Below are positions 1 through 9,140 of a DNA stretch of 64,000 bases, piece after piece (the stretch's first letter is position 1; every line of letters starts with the position of its first letter). Position numbers and translations under genes: made by a program. Location of the stretch: the NCBI GenBank assembly GCA_947502765.1, contig CANNBA010000004.1, positions 51,232-115,231 of the forward strand, in the 5' to 3' direction. The notes below the pieces were generated by a model, which was not told the DNA's origin, ran no database searches, and was given only the letters and a program-made list of their open reading frames with translations. Source of the DNA: BACL11 sp945865535. GTDB lineage: Bacteria > Bacteroidota > Bacteroidia > Flavobacteriales > BACL11.

Positions 1-1
1 T

Positions 2-1195
2 AGTTTTGATCATCAATTATGGCAATATCCAGATTGGAAAAATTATGAAGTAAAATATCGCCCTGATGTTTGGTGGAATAATTATGATGGTATGAAAGTG
101 GGCTTAAACCTAAATGGAGGTTATATGAATCATCATCATTTAATTGATGCAACAGTTTGGTTTAATACCGGAACTTTGCAAAAAGACAGCATTTTAAATC
201 CTAATGATTATGACTATTACTCGTATCGATTAGCTTATAATACTAATTTAGATAACATCACATTAAATAGTCGATTAAAGATAAAATCACAATTTATAGC
301 AGGACTTTATACCAATAAAATAAGTATAAAAAAATCGGATGGCAAAGGAAATAATAAACTGACTGTTGACTTTTTATCGCTTTACCGCACTAATGGGGAT
401 TATCTTATAAATAAAGCTTGGGACTTAAGAAAAATGAACAATAGGATTGATGTTGATCTTGAACATAACTATAAATATGGATATGGTAATGGAAAACTAA
501 ACTTAGAACTTAGATCCTCTTCTTTAGGGAGCGCTTATGATTATAATACTTTATCGCTTTCTGCAAAAAATAACAACAAAGTAGAAAAGTTGAAAATAAC
601 TACTCGTGCATTTTTTCAAATTGGAACAGGAAGCAATTGGGCAGAAGAAAGTAAATTGGGTTTAGCTGGTGCAAATAATGAAGAACTGATGAATTCCAAA
701 TTCACACAAGCTGATGGATTTGTAACATCAGATGATATGAATTATGCTTATACTACAAATCATTTTCATTCTGGAGGAGGCTTAAATCTTAGAGGTTATA
801 CTGGATATTTAGCCCCTGAATTTAATGCAGATAGTACAATTGCATCTTTTAATTATAACGGAACAAGTGGCGGTGCATTCAATACTGAGATTGATTTTAC
901 TGCTTACTTGCCTTATACGATTAGGAAAAACAATATTTCTTCTTATCTCTTTGCTGATGCTGGTATTATAACATCTGAACAACTTACAAAAGAAAATTAT
1001 AAAGAATCTTTTTCTGACCTAAGAGTTGATGCTGGTATAGGATTCACATATACATTTAGGAACTTTGGACCTTTAGAAATGGTAAACCCATTAGTTATTC
1101 GATTTGACATGCCATTGTTCTTAAATAGAGCTCCAGCAGCTGATGATGACTTTGTTCAAATGAGATGGCTAATAGGAATTAATAGAGCCCTTTAA
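2..1195 (+). CDS. C-terminal part of an M1-family metallopeptidase-like protein (5' truncated)
   Basis: The reading frame is open from base 2, so the gene begins upstream of the window; the first internal ATG (92) is not its start. What is visible is about 397 residues with no HExxH zinc motif, so the catalytic part, if present, lies outside. The passage RPDVWWNNYDGMKVG followed by alternating polar and hydrophobic strands resembles the long C-terminal region of Bacteroidota M1 aminopeptidases, which looks like a beta-barrel or surface domain. The last strand region ends close to the C-terminus. The stop overlaps the next ATG (TAATG at 1193-1197), so it is probably translationally coupled to galE. 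The family call rests on remembered similarity of this C-terminal segment only; another large outer-membrane-associated protein is possible. Confidence 0.6.
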   Translation, partial: SFDHQLWQYPDWKNYEVKYRPDVWWNNYDGMKVGLNLNGGYMNHHHLIDATVWFNTGTLQKDSILNPNDYDYYSYRLAYNTNLDNITLNSRLKIKSQFIAGLYTNKISIKKSDGKGNNKLTVDFLSLYRTNGDYLINKAWDLRKMNNRIDVDLEHNYKYGYGNGKLNLELRSSSLGSAYDYNTLSLSAKNNNKVEKLKITTRAFFQIGTGSNWAEESKLGLAGANNEELMNSKFTQADGFVTSDDMNYAYTTNHFHSGGGLNLRGYTGYLAPEFNADSTIASFNYNGTSGGAFNTEIDFTAYLPYTIRKNNISSYLFADAGIITSEQLTKENYKESFSDLRVDAGIGFTYTFRNFGPLEMVNPLVIRFDMPLFLNRAPAADDDFVQMRWLIGINRAL

Positions 1196-2199
1196 TGAAA
1201 AAAATTCTAGTTACTGGAGGTGCAGGATATATTGGCTCACACACAGTTGTTGAACTAGTTCAAGCGGGCTACACTCCGATAATAATAGATAACTTGTGTA
1301 ACACATCAACACAAAATCTTACTGGAATTGAGAAAATACTTGAGAAAAAAATAAAATGGCACAATGTTGATTCCACTGATAAAATGGCCATGGATAAAGT
1401 GTTTTTAGAAGAAGGAAAAATGGAAGGAGTTATTCATTTTGCAGCTTATAAAGCTGTAGAAGAATCTGTACAAAATCCTCAGAAATATTATGACAATAAT
1501 TTAGGATCTTTAAAAGTTTTATTGCAATGTATAGAAGAAAATAATATCAAAAATATTATTTTCTCTTCATCATGCACTGTGTATGGAATGCCTGATATTT
1601 TACCTGTTGATGAGAATGCTCCATTTAAAAAAGCAGAATCTCCTTATGGAGAAACAAAACAGCTTTGTGAAAAAATGCTTTTAGAGGCTATTTGTAGTAG
1701 TGTGGCTTTGCGATATTTTAACCCAATTGGGTCGCATAAATCAGCTTTAATTGGTGATTGCTCAAAAGACAAACCATCAAATCTAGTACCAATTATCACG
1801 GAAACTGCAATAGGGAAAAGAGAAAAGGTAACTATTTTTGGTGATGACTACAACACTCCTGATGGAACTTGTATCCGTGATTATATTCATGTAGTTGATT
1901 TAGCAAAATCACATGTAATGGCAATAAATTTCTTAATTGTGAATCCGGGGAAACATGCTTTTAATGTAGGAACAGGAATTGGTATTAGCGTACTAGATGC
2001 AATTCATACATTTGAAAAAGCAAATAACATCAAAGTCAATTATTCTATAGGAGCTAGAAGAAATGGAGATATTGAGCAAATATATGCTAACGGCAGTTTA
2101 GTAAAAGAAAAATTAGGATGGGAGGCTAAAGAAAGCTTACAGCAAGCTATGAAATCTGCTTGGGATTGGGAGAAAAAGAAACTAACATTATCCTGCTAA
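1195..2199 (+). CDS. galE: UDP-glucose 4-epimerase
   Basis: Interconverts UDP-glucose and UDP-galactose (or the N-acetyl forms) in the cytoplasm, supplying precursors for surface glycans. The N-terminus carries the NAD-binding motif GGAGYIG at residues 8-14. The catalytic YxxxK of extended short-chain dehydrogenases is Y151-GET-K155, preceded by the SSSCTVYG segment. The C-terminal half has the family signatures ALRYFNPIG, TPDGTCIRDYIHV and AFNVGTG. At 334 residues it is of normal length. The start overlaps the stop of the upstream gene by one base, and a glycosyltransferase starts two bases after its stop, so the three form an operon. Residue-level choice between GalE and a GlcNAc epimerase cannot be made by eye. 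Confidence 0.93.
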   Translation: MKKILVTGGAGYIGSHTVVELVQAGYTPIIIDNLCNTSTQNLTGIEKILEKKIKWHNVDSTDKMAMDKVFLEEGKMEGVIHFAAYKAVEESVQNPQKYYDNNLGSLKVLLQCIEENNIKNIIFSSSCTVYGMPDILPVDENAPFKKAESPYGETKQLCEKMLLEAICSSVALRYFNPIGSHKSALIGDCSKDKPSNLVPIITETAIGKREKVTIFGDDYNTPDGTCIRDYIHVVDLAKSHVMAINFLIVNPGKHAFNVGTGIGISVLDAIHTFEKANNIKVNYSIGARRNGDIEQIYANGSLVKEKLGWEAKESLQQAMKSAWDWEKKKLTLSC

Positions 2200-2200
2200 A

Positions 2201-3139
2201 ATGATATCAATAATAGTTTGCACATACAACAGGCAAAAATATATTGATAAGTGCCTAATGAGTATTGCGAATCAAACAGCAGATAAGGCTTCTTATGAAT
2301 TGATAATTATCAATAACAACTCTAATGATCAAAGTCATGATATCATTAGTGATTTCATTTCAAAACAACACAAAGTAATCCAGTGCTCTTATTTTATTGA
2401 AGAAAATCAAGGTCTTTCATTTGCAAGGAATCGTGGAATTAAAGAGTCGATTGGGAATTTCTATGTATTTATTGATGATGATGCTTTCATTGAAGAAACT
2501 TACGTAACCAATCTACAAACTTATTTAAAACAATATGGGGTTGATTCAATAGGATTTGGAGGAAAAATAGTTCCTTTCCTTGAATCAGCTTTACCGAATT
2601 GGATGTCTTCTTTTCTAATGCCTCTGATGTCTGTAATTGATAAAGGAGAAATAGTGAGTGAATTTTCATACCAACATTATCCGATAGGTGCTAATATGGG
2701 TATGTCAAAAAGAGCAATTGATGAAATAGGTAACTTTAATGTTACATTAGGAAGGGTAGGAACAAACCTAATTGGCGGTGAAGAAAAGGATTTATTCATA
2801 AGAATGAAGCATGCGGGCTTTAGAATCTTATACTTTCCAAAAATAGTTGCTCATCATGTTGTACCAGATAGTAGACTAACAATTGATTTTATTAAGCAGC
2901 AAGCAATAGGTATAGGAATTAGTGAAATAATTAGAGTAAATAAAGAAGCAGGATTTTCTCCATTAAAACGCTGGTTACTAGAATTGTATAAGTGGATTGG
3001 ATCTTTTGGATTATTTTTTATTTACCTGTTCAAAGGACAACTCTCAAAAGGAATAATGGTGATTAAGTTCAGATGGTGGGTTAGTATTGGGATGATAAGA
3101 AAAGCTACTCATCAACAAAGTGATGTATGCTCTTTTTAA
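2201..3139 (+). CDS. Glycosyltransferase family 2
   Basis: A GT-A type glycosyltransferase that transfers a sugar from a nucleotide-sugar donor to a growing glycan. It opens with the family 2 start SIIVCTYNRQKYI, has the metal-binding aspartates in FIDDDAF (D92-D94), and a later acidic motif GGEEKDLFIRMK that matches the catalytic-base region. A hydrophobic stretch near residues 258-280, followed by basic residues, suggests C-terminal membrane association. The gene directly follows galE with a one-base gap, which fits sugar supply and transfer in one operon. Acceptor and sugar specificity cannot be deduced. Confidence 0.88.
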   Translation: MISIIVCTYNRQKYIDKCLMSIANQTADKASYELIIINNNSNDQSHDIISDFISKQHKVIQCSYFIEENQGLSFARNRGIKESIGNFYVFIDDDAFIEETYVTNLQTYLKQYGVDSIGFGGKIVPFLESALPNWMSSFLMPLMSVIDKGEIVSEFSYQHYPIGANMGMSKRAIDEIGNFNVTLGRVGTNLIGGEEKDLFIRMKHAGFRILYFPKIVAHHVVPDSRLTIDFIKQQAIGIGISEIIRVNKEAGFSPLKRWLLELYKWIGSFGLFFIYLFKGQLSKGIMVIKFRWWVSIGMIRKATHQQSDVCSF

Positions 3140-3174
3140 TTTCCTAACCTAATATTAAAAAATGAGTATCATTT

Positions 3175-4353
3175 CTATATTGGATACAAAAAATCTATAA
3201 GCCGTTTTGAAGAATTAGCATCTTGAAATGAGTTAAATTTATCAAGTACAAGATTATACTTTTTTATATAATCAGGATTTATGCTCCATTTTTCATAACT
3301 TTTAATATAGTTAATCAAACTTTCTTCATCATCTGCAAAAGGGCCTTGAATTTCCTGCTTAAAATCATAATACATCCCCCTGCATTTAGAAAGATAGTCT
3401 TGATAATCATAAGTATAAAAAATAACCGGTTTTTTTGTAGACATAAAATCAAAAAAAACACTGGAGTAATCTGTAATTAATACATCTGTATGAATTAAGA
3501 TCTCTTGTACATCAATATCTTTCTTAGATATATCTATGATATGGGTTAAATCGCTAGTAAGCTGCAAGTTTTTTTCCCATGGATGTTTCTTAATAATTAA
3601 ACAACTATTCGTTTGTTTTAAATAGTGATCCAATTCATAAATCTTAGCACTGAATGGAGAAACAGTAAGTTTAGTATCTCTAAAAGTAGGTGCGTATAAA
3701 AAAATACGATCGTATTTATCCAGTTCAAAACTCTTTTTGAAATCTTCTGTTACAAGATCTTTATTAAAAAAAATATCATTTCTTGGATAACCCGTTTTTA
3801 TAATATTACTATTCTCAAATGCACCTTTAAATATATCAGAAGCATAATCTGAAGGAGATAGAATATACTTATAGCGTTGTCTAGAAAAAAATTTAATTTT
3901 CTTAAGGAATCTGTTAAAAAATTTATTTTCATACAAATATTCTTTATTTTCTTTTAAAAAAATAGCTGCATCCACGCCTACAAATTTTGTAGGAATGGCA
4001 TGCCATGTTTGAATAAAATTAAACCAACCTGAAATTCTATGTGAGTAATATGTATCATAAGATGATTTCTCAATAAAATGATATTTTGCTCTAAGCAGCA
4101 TAAAAAATCCACTAATAGAATATGGATTTATATAAGGAATTCTTTTCCGAATTAACTCACTTATTACATCTTTTGATTTGGCAGACCAATAGCAAGAAAA
4201 ATCTTTATTGTTTTTTAAATACAGCAAAAGATACTTAGGATTTCCTTGAAATACTTTAGCATCTCCTCCCCCCATAATCATTAAGTTCTTTTGTTTTGGA
4301 ACAACAAAAGAGAAAAGGAATAGCAAAAAACCTAAAAAATTATCTCTTTTCAC
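3175..4353 (-). CDS. CDP-glycerol glycerophosphotransferase family protein (TagB/TagF-like)
   Basis: Predicted to transfer glycerol-phosphate or another polyol-phosphate from a CDP-linked donor onto a surface polymer at the inner face of the cytoplasmic membrane. Family hallmarks are W117-H118 in TWHAIPTK (normally WHG), GYPRND at 188-193, KHPWE at 256-260 and TDYSS at 294-298, the last belonging to the donor-binding site. The N-terminus has one hydrophobic stretch (residues 5-18). It is the last gene of the run 11987 to 3175 and its start overlaps the upstream methyltransferase gene by 14 bases. In Gram-negative bacteria such enzymes build teichoic-acid-like capsules; the exact donor is unknown. 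The second residue of the usual WHG motif is kept and the glycine is alanine. Confidence 0.85.
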   Translation of the reverse strand: MKRDNFLGFLLFLFSFVVPKQKNLMIMGGGDAKVFQGNPKYLLLYLKNNKDFSCYWSAKSKDVISELIRKRIPYINPYSISGFFMLLRAKYHFIEKSSYDTYYSHRISGWFNFIQTWHAIPTKFVGVDAAIFLKENKEYLYENKFFNRFLKKIKFFSRQRYKYILSPSDYASDIFKGAFENSNIIKTGYPRNDIFFNKDLVTEDFKKSFELDKYDRIFLYAPTFRDTKLTVSPFSAKIYELDHYLKQTNSCLIIKKHPWEKNLQLTSDLTHIIDISKKDIDVQEILIHTDVLITDYSSVFFDFMSTKKPVIFYTYDYQDYLSKCRGMYYDFKQEIQGPFADDEESLINYIKSYEKWSINPDYIKKYNLVLDKFNSFQDANSSKRLIDFLYPI

Positions 4354-4975
4354 AAATAACTCTTATTACAACGGCTTTATCATCTTTATACCAAGAGTCA
4401 GTATAGTTTTCTGAGACATGAATCAGATTAAAATCTAAATCTTTTAATTCAGTTATCATGTCTTTAACTCTAAAGAATCTTCTATAATGAGTCGTAATAA
4501 AACCATCATCCTCAACAGGATCTCCTACACCATACAACGGATCATTTATAGTTCTAGCCTCAATAAAAAATAACCCTTTTTCTTGGTTAAGGTTATTTGA
4601 TACCCACTCAATTGTTCTTAGATAATCTTTTTTATCTATACTATGTAAAGTAAATCGTGAATAAATATAATCTAGAGAACCAAATTCATTATTATTTAAT
4701 CGTGTAAAATCTTTAATCAAAAATTGAATGTTGCTGTCTTCACTACTTTCTCTATCAATATCTATCACCTGATTTGACAAGTCAAGTGCAATCACATGAA
4801 TACCATTCTTAGCAAAGAAGAAACTGTCTCTTCCATTTCCACATCCTAATTCTAATAACTTTTTATCTGAATCTAGATACTTAACTATCTCAAAAGCAAA
4901 TGAACTTGGTTTTTTAATCAATTTTTTTTTAGAATAAAAAGTATTCCAATATTCATTATCTTTTTTTGACATCAT
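4340..4975 (-). CDS. Class I SAM-dependent methyltransferase
   Basis: Motif I of class I methyltransferases, LLELGCGNGRDS, is at about residues 40-51, followed by an acidic motif II end (VIALDLS) and a conserved post-motif region LDYIYSRFTLHSI. The 211-residue length is that of a single-domain enzyme, with TehB/tellurite-type and glycan-tailoring methyltransferases as the nearest look-alikes. Two ATGs stand at the start (4975 and 4972). It sits between a polysaccharide flippase and a CDP-glycerol-type transferase, so methylation of a surface glycan or its precursor is a reasonable inference, not something the sequence shows. Confidence 0.8.
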   Translation of the reverse strand: MMSKKDNEYWNTFYSKKKLIKKPSSFAFEIVKYLDSDKKLLELGCGNGRDSFFFAKNGIHVIALDLSNQVIDIDRESSEDSNIQFLIKDFTRLNNNEFGSLDYIYSRFTLHSIDKKDYLRTIEWVSNNLNQEKGLFFIEARTINDPLYGVGDPVEDDGFITTHYRRFFRVKDMITELKDLDFNLIHVSENYTDSWYKDDKAVVIRVICEKR

Positions 4976-5004
4976 CTTCTGCTAATATTTTATTCCTTTA
5001 AACA

Positions 5005-6486
5005 TTAATTCTCATTTTTAAACAAAAATAGATTTATTCTCTTAATGCTTAACAAAAGTAAATTATTTATATCCTCAGATAAATTTAAATAATATCCTAA
5101 TGGAATAAAAATTAGAAGAACGGCTAATGATCTCCCAATAATATCAAGAAAAGTTTCACCCGAATTAGGTAAAAAATAAAGGAGGAAATATATCACAAAA
5201 AGCAATAAGACAGTATAAATAGTTTTTAAGCTAAAAGGGTGCATATTCATCTTTACTTTTATAATAATAAATCTAATACAATTAAATAGCAAAATTGAGA
5301 TTGCTGTGGCCATTGCAGCTCCATTAATTCCATATTTTGGTATAAATAAGAAATTGGTTGCAATAGTTACAAATACCAAAAATAAACTTGCAAATAAATC
5401 ATATCGATAATACTTTGAGTTAATTATTATTTCCCCGTTTAAACCAGCAGACATATTAAATAATTGAGACAAGCCTATATAGAAAACTACCCATTTTCCT
5501 GCTTGAAATTTTTCAGGGAGTAGTGAGAAAACTGCATCAATATTAAGCCAAATACATAAGAAAAATACGCCTCCAATTATTAACTGATTTATTGATGACT
5601 TTGAGTAAATAGTTTGAATTTCATCTAAATCATTTTTTTCCCAAGCTTTAGCTATAAGAGGAATAGATATTGCGGCAATAGATTTTGCAGGGACCATTAT
5701 TGCATTCCCAATAAAGAAAGCGATTGTATAAAATGCAACCTGTTCCAAATCAAGCATTGAGCCAATCATCATAATATCAATACGTGTAACGATTATTATT
5801 GAAATACCCCCAACTAAGACATACAAACCATATCTAAGAATCTCTTTTAGCTGTAAATCTTTTAATGAAATAGAAAAGGTCAATCTATTATTAAAAAACT
5901 GAATAAGTAATAAGATGGCAAATTTAAGGAAATAGCCAAACAAATAAATCTGCAAAAAAGTGGTAAAATTAACATACCCAAACCAGTATAAGAGTAGAAC
6001 AGAGATACTATAAAACTTCAAAAATACTTCATTTATAAAAACAGGAGTTGTAGCGCTTAAAAAGGAGCGAGAAATTGAAGTCAGTACTTCATAAAATCCT
6101 ATGAAAAAGACTAATAAGATAATATAGAAAAAATTATCTTTGAGTAATTCACTTGCATTTAACAGTTCAAATAGCTGTTCTTTAAAAAGAAAATAAGAGA
6201 GCAGTGCAAATACAAAACCTAAAAGTGGGGTGATTAAACTTAAGAAATACAGCTGTCCCTTTTCTTTAATGGCAGGGAAAAAACGAACAAAAGTATTAGG
6301 AATTCCTAAATTTGTAAGAGTAGAAATTAAAATTGCGTATGCAAGCAAAATTTGTATTAATCCAAAATGTTCCGGATTATCTTTAAAAACATTTGGGTAA
6401 ATAATCACCGTATTAATAGCACCAATAACCATTCCAATATAAAAGCTAATGGAATTCTTTATACTTTGATTTCTAATAATTCCCAT
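5005..6486 (-). CDS. Polysaccharide flippase (Wzx/MATE-like, MOP superfamily)
   Basis: A 493-residue integral membrane protein with about 12-14 hydrophobic segments spread over its whole length, and the N-terminal pattern KNSISFYIGMVIGAINT found in polysaccharide biosynthesis/export proteins. The loop NLGIPNTFVRFFP and the later SIAAISIPLIAKAWEK are typical of the family. Predicted to flip lipid-linked oligosaccharide units across the inner membrane. Its ATG follows the stop of the YfhO-like gene with no gap, indicating one transcript. Substrate unknown. Confidence 0.86.
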   Translation of the reverse strand: MGIIRNQSIKNSISFYIGMVIGAINTVIIYPNVFKDNPEHFGLIQILLAYAILISTLTNLGIPNTFVRFFPAIKEKGQLYFLSLITPLLGFVFALLSYFLFKEQLFELLNASELLKDNFFYIILLVFFIGFYEVLTSISRSFLSATTPVFINEVFLKFYSISVLLLYWFGYVNFTTFLQIYLFGYFLKFAILLLIQFFNNRLTFSISLKDLQLKEILRYGLYVLVGGISIIIVTRIDIMMIGSMLDLEQVAFYTIAFFIGNAIMVPAKSIAAISIPLIAKAWEKNDLDEIQTIYSKSSINQLIIGGVFFLCIWLNIDAVFSLLPEKFQAGKWVVFYIGLSQLFNMSAGLNGEIIINSKYYRYDLFASLFLVFVTIATNFLFIPKYGINGAAMATAISILLFNCIRFIIIKVKMNMHPFSLKTIYTVLLLFVIYFLLYFLPNSGETFLDIIGRSLAVLLIFIPLGYYLNLSEDINNLLLLSIKRINLFLFKNEN

Positions 6487-8865
6487 TTACATTTTTCTTA
6501 GTTCCTTGAAAGAAACAAAAGCTAAAAGTAACAATAGGGTGACTGAAGAGGCAAGTGCTACGGTTTCTCCAGTTTTATAAGTTGATGGTTCGAACTTAAA
6601 TTCTACTAAATGATTTCCTTCAGGAATCTGCATTCCTCTAAGCACATAATCAGCTCTAAAATGAGGTTTTAATTCTCCATCAATATAGGCATTCCATCCT
6701 TTATCATAATAGATTTCAGAGAAAATAGCTATCCCATCTTTTGTTGAAGAAGAAGTGTATTTTAAGTAATTAGGTTTGTATTCTTCTAAGGTAATAGTAG
6801 CATTTGAATTATCTAGATTCTCAATAATTTGGTCAGAAAATCTTATATCGACTATTGCAGTAGAATCAGGATTAAATCCATTTAATGCAGCAATTTCGGC
6901 ATCAGCATTCGCCACTATATTTACATTATTTACAAACCAAGCATTTCCCATTGCACCAGGATTTTGCTGTACTTGGCCTTGTTGCGAAATAAAATACTTG
7001 GTATTAAGCATATTAAGAACCGCCATATTGCCTTTTGCAATATGATTCTCAATAAGCTCTTGATAGCGTTTTAATTTTGCCCCATGATAGCCTCCTATTG
7101 ACTTGTGAAAATAAGAAGTGCTAGCATCATTAAAAGTGCTCACAGTCTGATTAAATACTCTAAAATTTGGATCCTTATCGTTTAATATCTGCTGATCTGC
7201 TTGAGATGCTTGATAAGGCTTTTCTACCTTTCTCTTACTTGCAAAATTATCATTATTCAAATATCTTTTATTTACGGTCCACATGTCTGCTAAAACTAAA
7301 ACTCCTACAATAAAAATAACATATTTTGATTGTAGTTGATTTTTTAGAAATAACCAAAGAGTTCCAAAGGTGAGTGCTATAAAAATAAAGGAGCGCCAAG
7401 CATCAGCACTTAAAAGTCCTGCTCTATCAGATTGTAAAGCATCAATAGGCCAACCATTTTTTTCTAAACTTGCATCTTGTCCTCCAACAAAATCAAAAAA
7501 TAGTGATGGTATTAAAGCGAAAAGTAAAGTAATACCTCCCACAAAATAAAAAGCTAATTTTAGTGATTTCTCCTTTTCATTTTCTAATTTATCAGAACTT
7601 AAAAATTTATTTAATGCAACAAAACCTAAAAGAGGTACGGTAAATTCTGCAATTACCAAAATCATAGATACAGCTCTAAATTTATTATAGCCAGGAAAAT
7701 AGTCTAAAAACAGTTCAGTTAATCCCATAAAATTCTTTCCCCAAGCGAGCATTATAGACATAATTGTCGCCATAACTAACCAAATTCTCATCTCAGATTT
7801 AACAAAGAATAATCCTAACACAAATAAAAAGATAACAATGGCGCCGGCATAAGTTGGTCCTGAAACACCTGGCTGATCTCCCCAATAAAGAGGCAATTGT
7901 TTTATGAGTTGCTTAGCATTTGGAGTACTTTTAATAGCTTGATATGTTTCTGACTCAGTAGTTAGCTCTCCTTGTGAAGCACCTCCATGAAAATTAGGAA
8001 TTAACAAAGTAAAGGTTTCTGCAATTCCATAACTCCATTGTGTTGCATAATCTTTATCTAATCCTGTTGTTTTATTATCTAGATTTGTAGTTAATTCTGA
8101 TTTACCTCTGGTACTATCTTTACCATACTCCATGGTTGCTGCTAAGTTAGTAAAGGCCGTACCTGAAGCTAATAAGGCTGCAACAAGCAAGACTCCTGTT
8201 CGCTTTGCAAAATCAACAAGATTTTTGGCTTTCAAATCTTTAACAAACTGAACTAAACCAATAATTAAAAGCATTAATGCCAAATAATAAGTAATTTGTA
8301 GATGATTCGCATAAATTTCTAATGCAACCGTAAGAGCAGTTAAAACTCCTCCTAATAACATCTTTCCTCTATAGGTATAAAGCACTGCAGCAACTACCAT
8401 GGGAACATATGCAATTGCATGAGCTTTTGTCATATGGCCTGCTTGAATAATAATAAAGAAATAAGAAGAAAATGCAAAAGCTATTGCACCTACAGCAGCT
8501 AATCGATAATCTACTTTTAATGATAAAAGTAAGATGTAAAATCCTAATAAATACAAAAACAATAAACTAGCTGGCCTTGGCATACCTAAAGTAATGACTT
8601 TAACTACATATTGAATTAAATTAGCATCCGACCATGTAGCAATTTGATAAGCTGGCATTCCAGAAAACATGGAGTTTGTCCAAAGAGCATTCTCACCAGT
8701 TTTTTCATGAAAGTCAACAACTTCTTTACTCATTCCTTGCCATTGCTTTATATCGTGCATGTCCAACATCTTACCTTCAAGTAGTGGAGAAAAATAGACA
8801 AATGAGATACTCATAAATAATAGCAATACTATTAAATGAGGTCTTAGTTTTTTAAGTTTTTCCAT
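6487..8865 (-). CDS. YfhO-family multi-spanning membrane protein
   Basis: About 792 residues with an N-terminal cytoplasmic stub, then roughly a dozen transmembrane segments and a C-terminal extracytoplasmic domain followed by a last hydrophobic helix. The family includes YfhO, a GT-C fold protein implicated in glycosylating surface polymers in Firmicutes; Bacteroidota members are uncharacterised. The late-loop motif YYDKGWNAYIDG and LRGMQIPEGNHLVEFKFEP are strongly conserved in the family as I remember it. I chose the ATG at 8865 (MEKLKKLRPHL) rather than 8901, because the longer start overlaps the upstream gene by 29 bases and adds an unconserved leader. It sits with flippase, methyltransferase and CDP-glycerol transferase genes, consistent with surface-polymer assembly. 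Confidence 0.85.
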   Translation of the reverse strand: MEKLKKLRPHLIVLLLFMSISFVYFSPLLEGKMLDMHDIKQWQGMSKEVVDFHEKTGENALWTNSMFSGMPAYQIATWSDANLIQYVVKVITLGMPRPASLLFLYLLGFYILLLSLKVDYRLAAVGAIAFAFSSYFFIIIQAGHMTKAHAIAYVPMVVAAVLYTYRGKMLLGGVLTALTVALEIYANHLQITYYLALMLLIIGLVQFVKDLKAKNLVDFAKRTGVLLVAALLASGTAFTNLAATMEYGKDSTRGKSELTTNLDNKTTGLDKDYATQWSYGIAETFTLLIPNFHGGASQGELTTESETYQAIKSTPNAKQLIKQLPLYWGDQPGVSGPTYAGAIVIFLFVLGLFFVKSEMRIWLVMATIMSIMLAWGKNFMGLTELFLDYFPGYNKFRAVSMILVIAEFTVPLLGFVALNKFLSSDKLENEKEKSLKLAFYFVGGITLLFALIPSLFFDFVGGQDASLEKNGWPIDALQSDRAGLLSADAWRSFIFIALTFGTLWLFLKNQLQSKYVIFIVGVLVLADMWTVNKRYLNNDNFASKRKVEKPYQASQADQQILNDKDPNFRVFNQTVSTFNDASTSYFHKSIGGYHGAKLKRYQELIENHIAKGNMAVLNMLNTKYFISQQGQVQQNPGAMGNAWFVNNVNIVANADAEIAALNGFNPDSTAIVDIRFSDQIIENLDNSNATITLEEYKPNYLKYTSSSTKDGIAIFSEIYYDKGWNAYIDGELKPHFRADYVLRGMQIPEGNHLVEFKFEPSTYKTGETVALASSVTLLLLLAFVSFKELRKM

Positions 8866-8872
8866 AATTTTA

Positions 8873-9139
8873 TTATTGATCAACTTCTTCAAAATCAACA
8901 TATTCTCCTATATTATCTGATTTTGATTTGGTTGTATTATTTGTTTTTTCAAGAGTAACTTTACCCTCCTCTTGAGGTGGTTTTTGTTGCCTCTGGTACT
9001 GTTGACTAAATTGCTGATTAACTCTTTCTTGCATTTTATTTACAAAACGTTTTATTAAAAAAGGAGCTACTAATCTAGCAACTATCTTTATTAAATAATA
9101 GATAAAGAAAAACCATAATAGAAATCTAAGCAATCCCAT
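8873..9139 (-). CDS. DUF4834 family small membrane protein
   Basis: An 88-residue protein with one N-terminal transmembrane helix (about residues 2-30), a basic stretch, a glutamine-rich segment (QQFSQQYQRQQ) and the conserved acidic C-terminus GEYVDFEEVD. This layout matches DUF4834, a small family confined to Bacteroidota with no known function. It starts one base after the carB stop and ends 7 bases before the YfhO-like ATG, so it is embedded in the operon. Confidence 0.8.
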   Translation of the reverse strand: MGLLRFLLWFFFIYYLIKIVARLVAPFLIKRFVNKMQERVNQQFSQQYQRQQKPPQEEGKVTLEKTNNTTKSKSDNIGEYVDFEEVDQ

Positions 9140-9140
9140 A

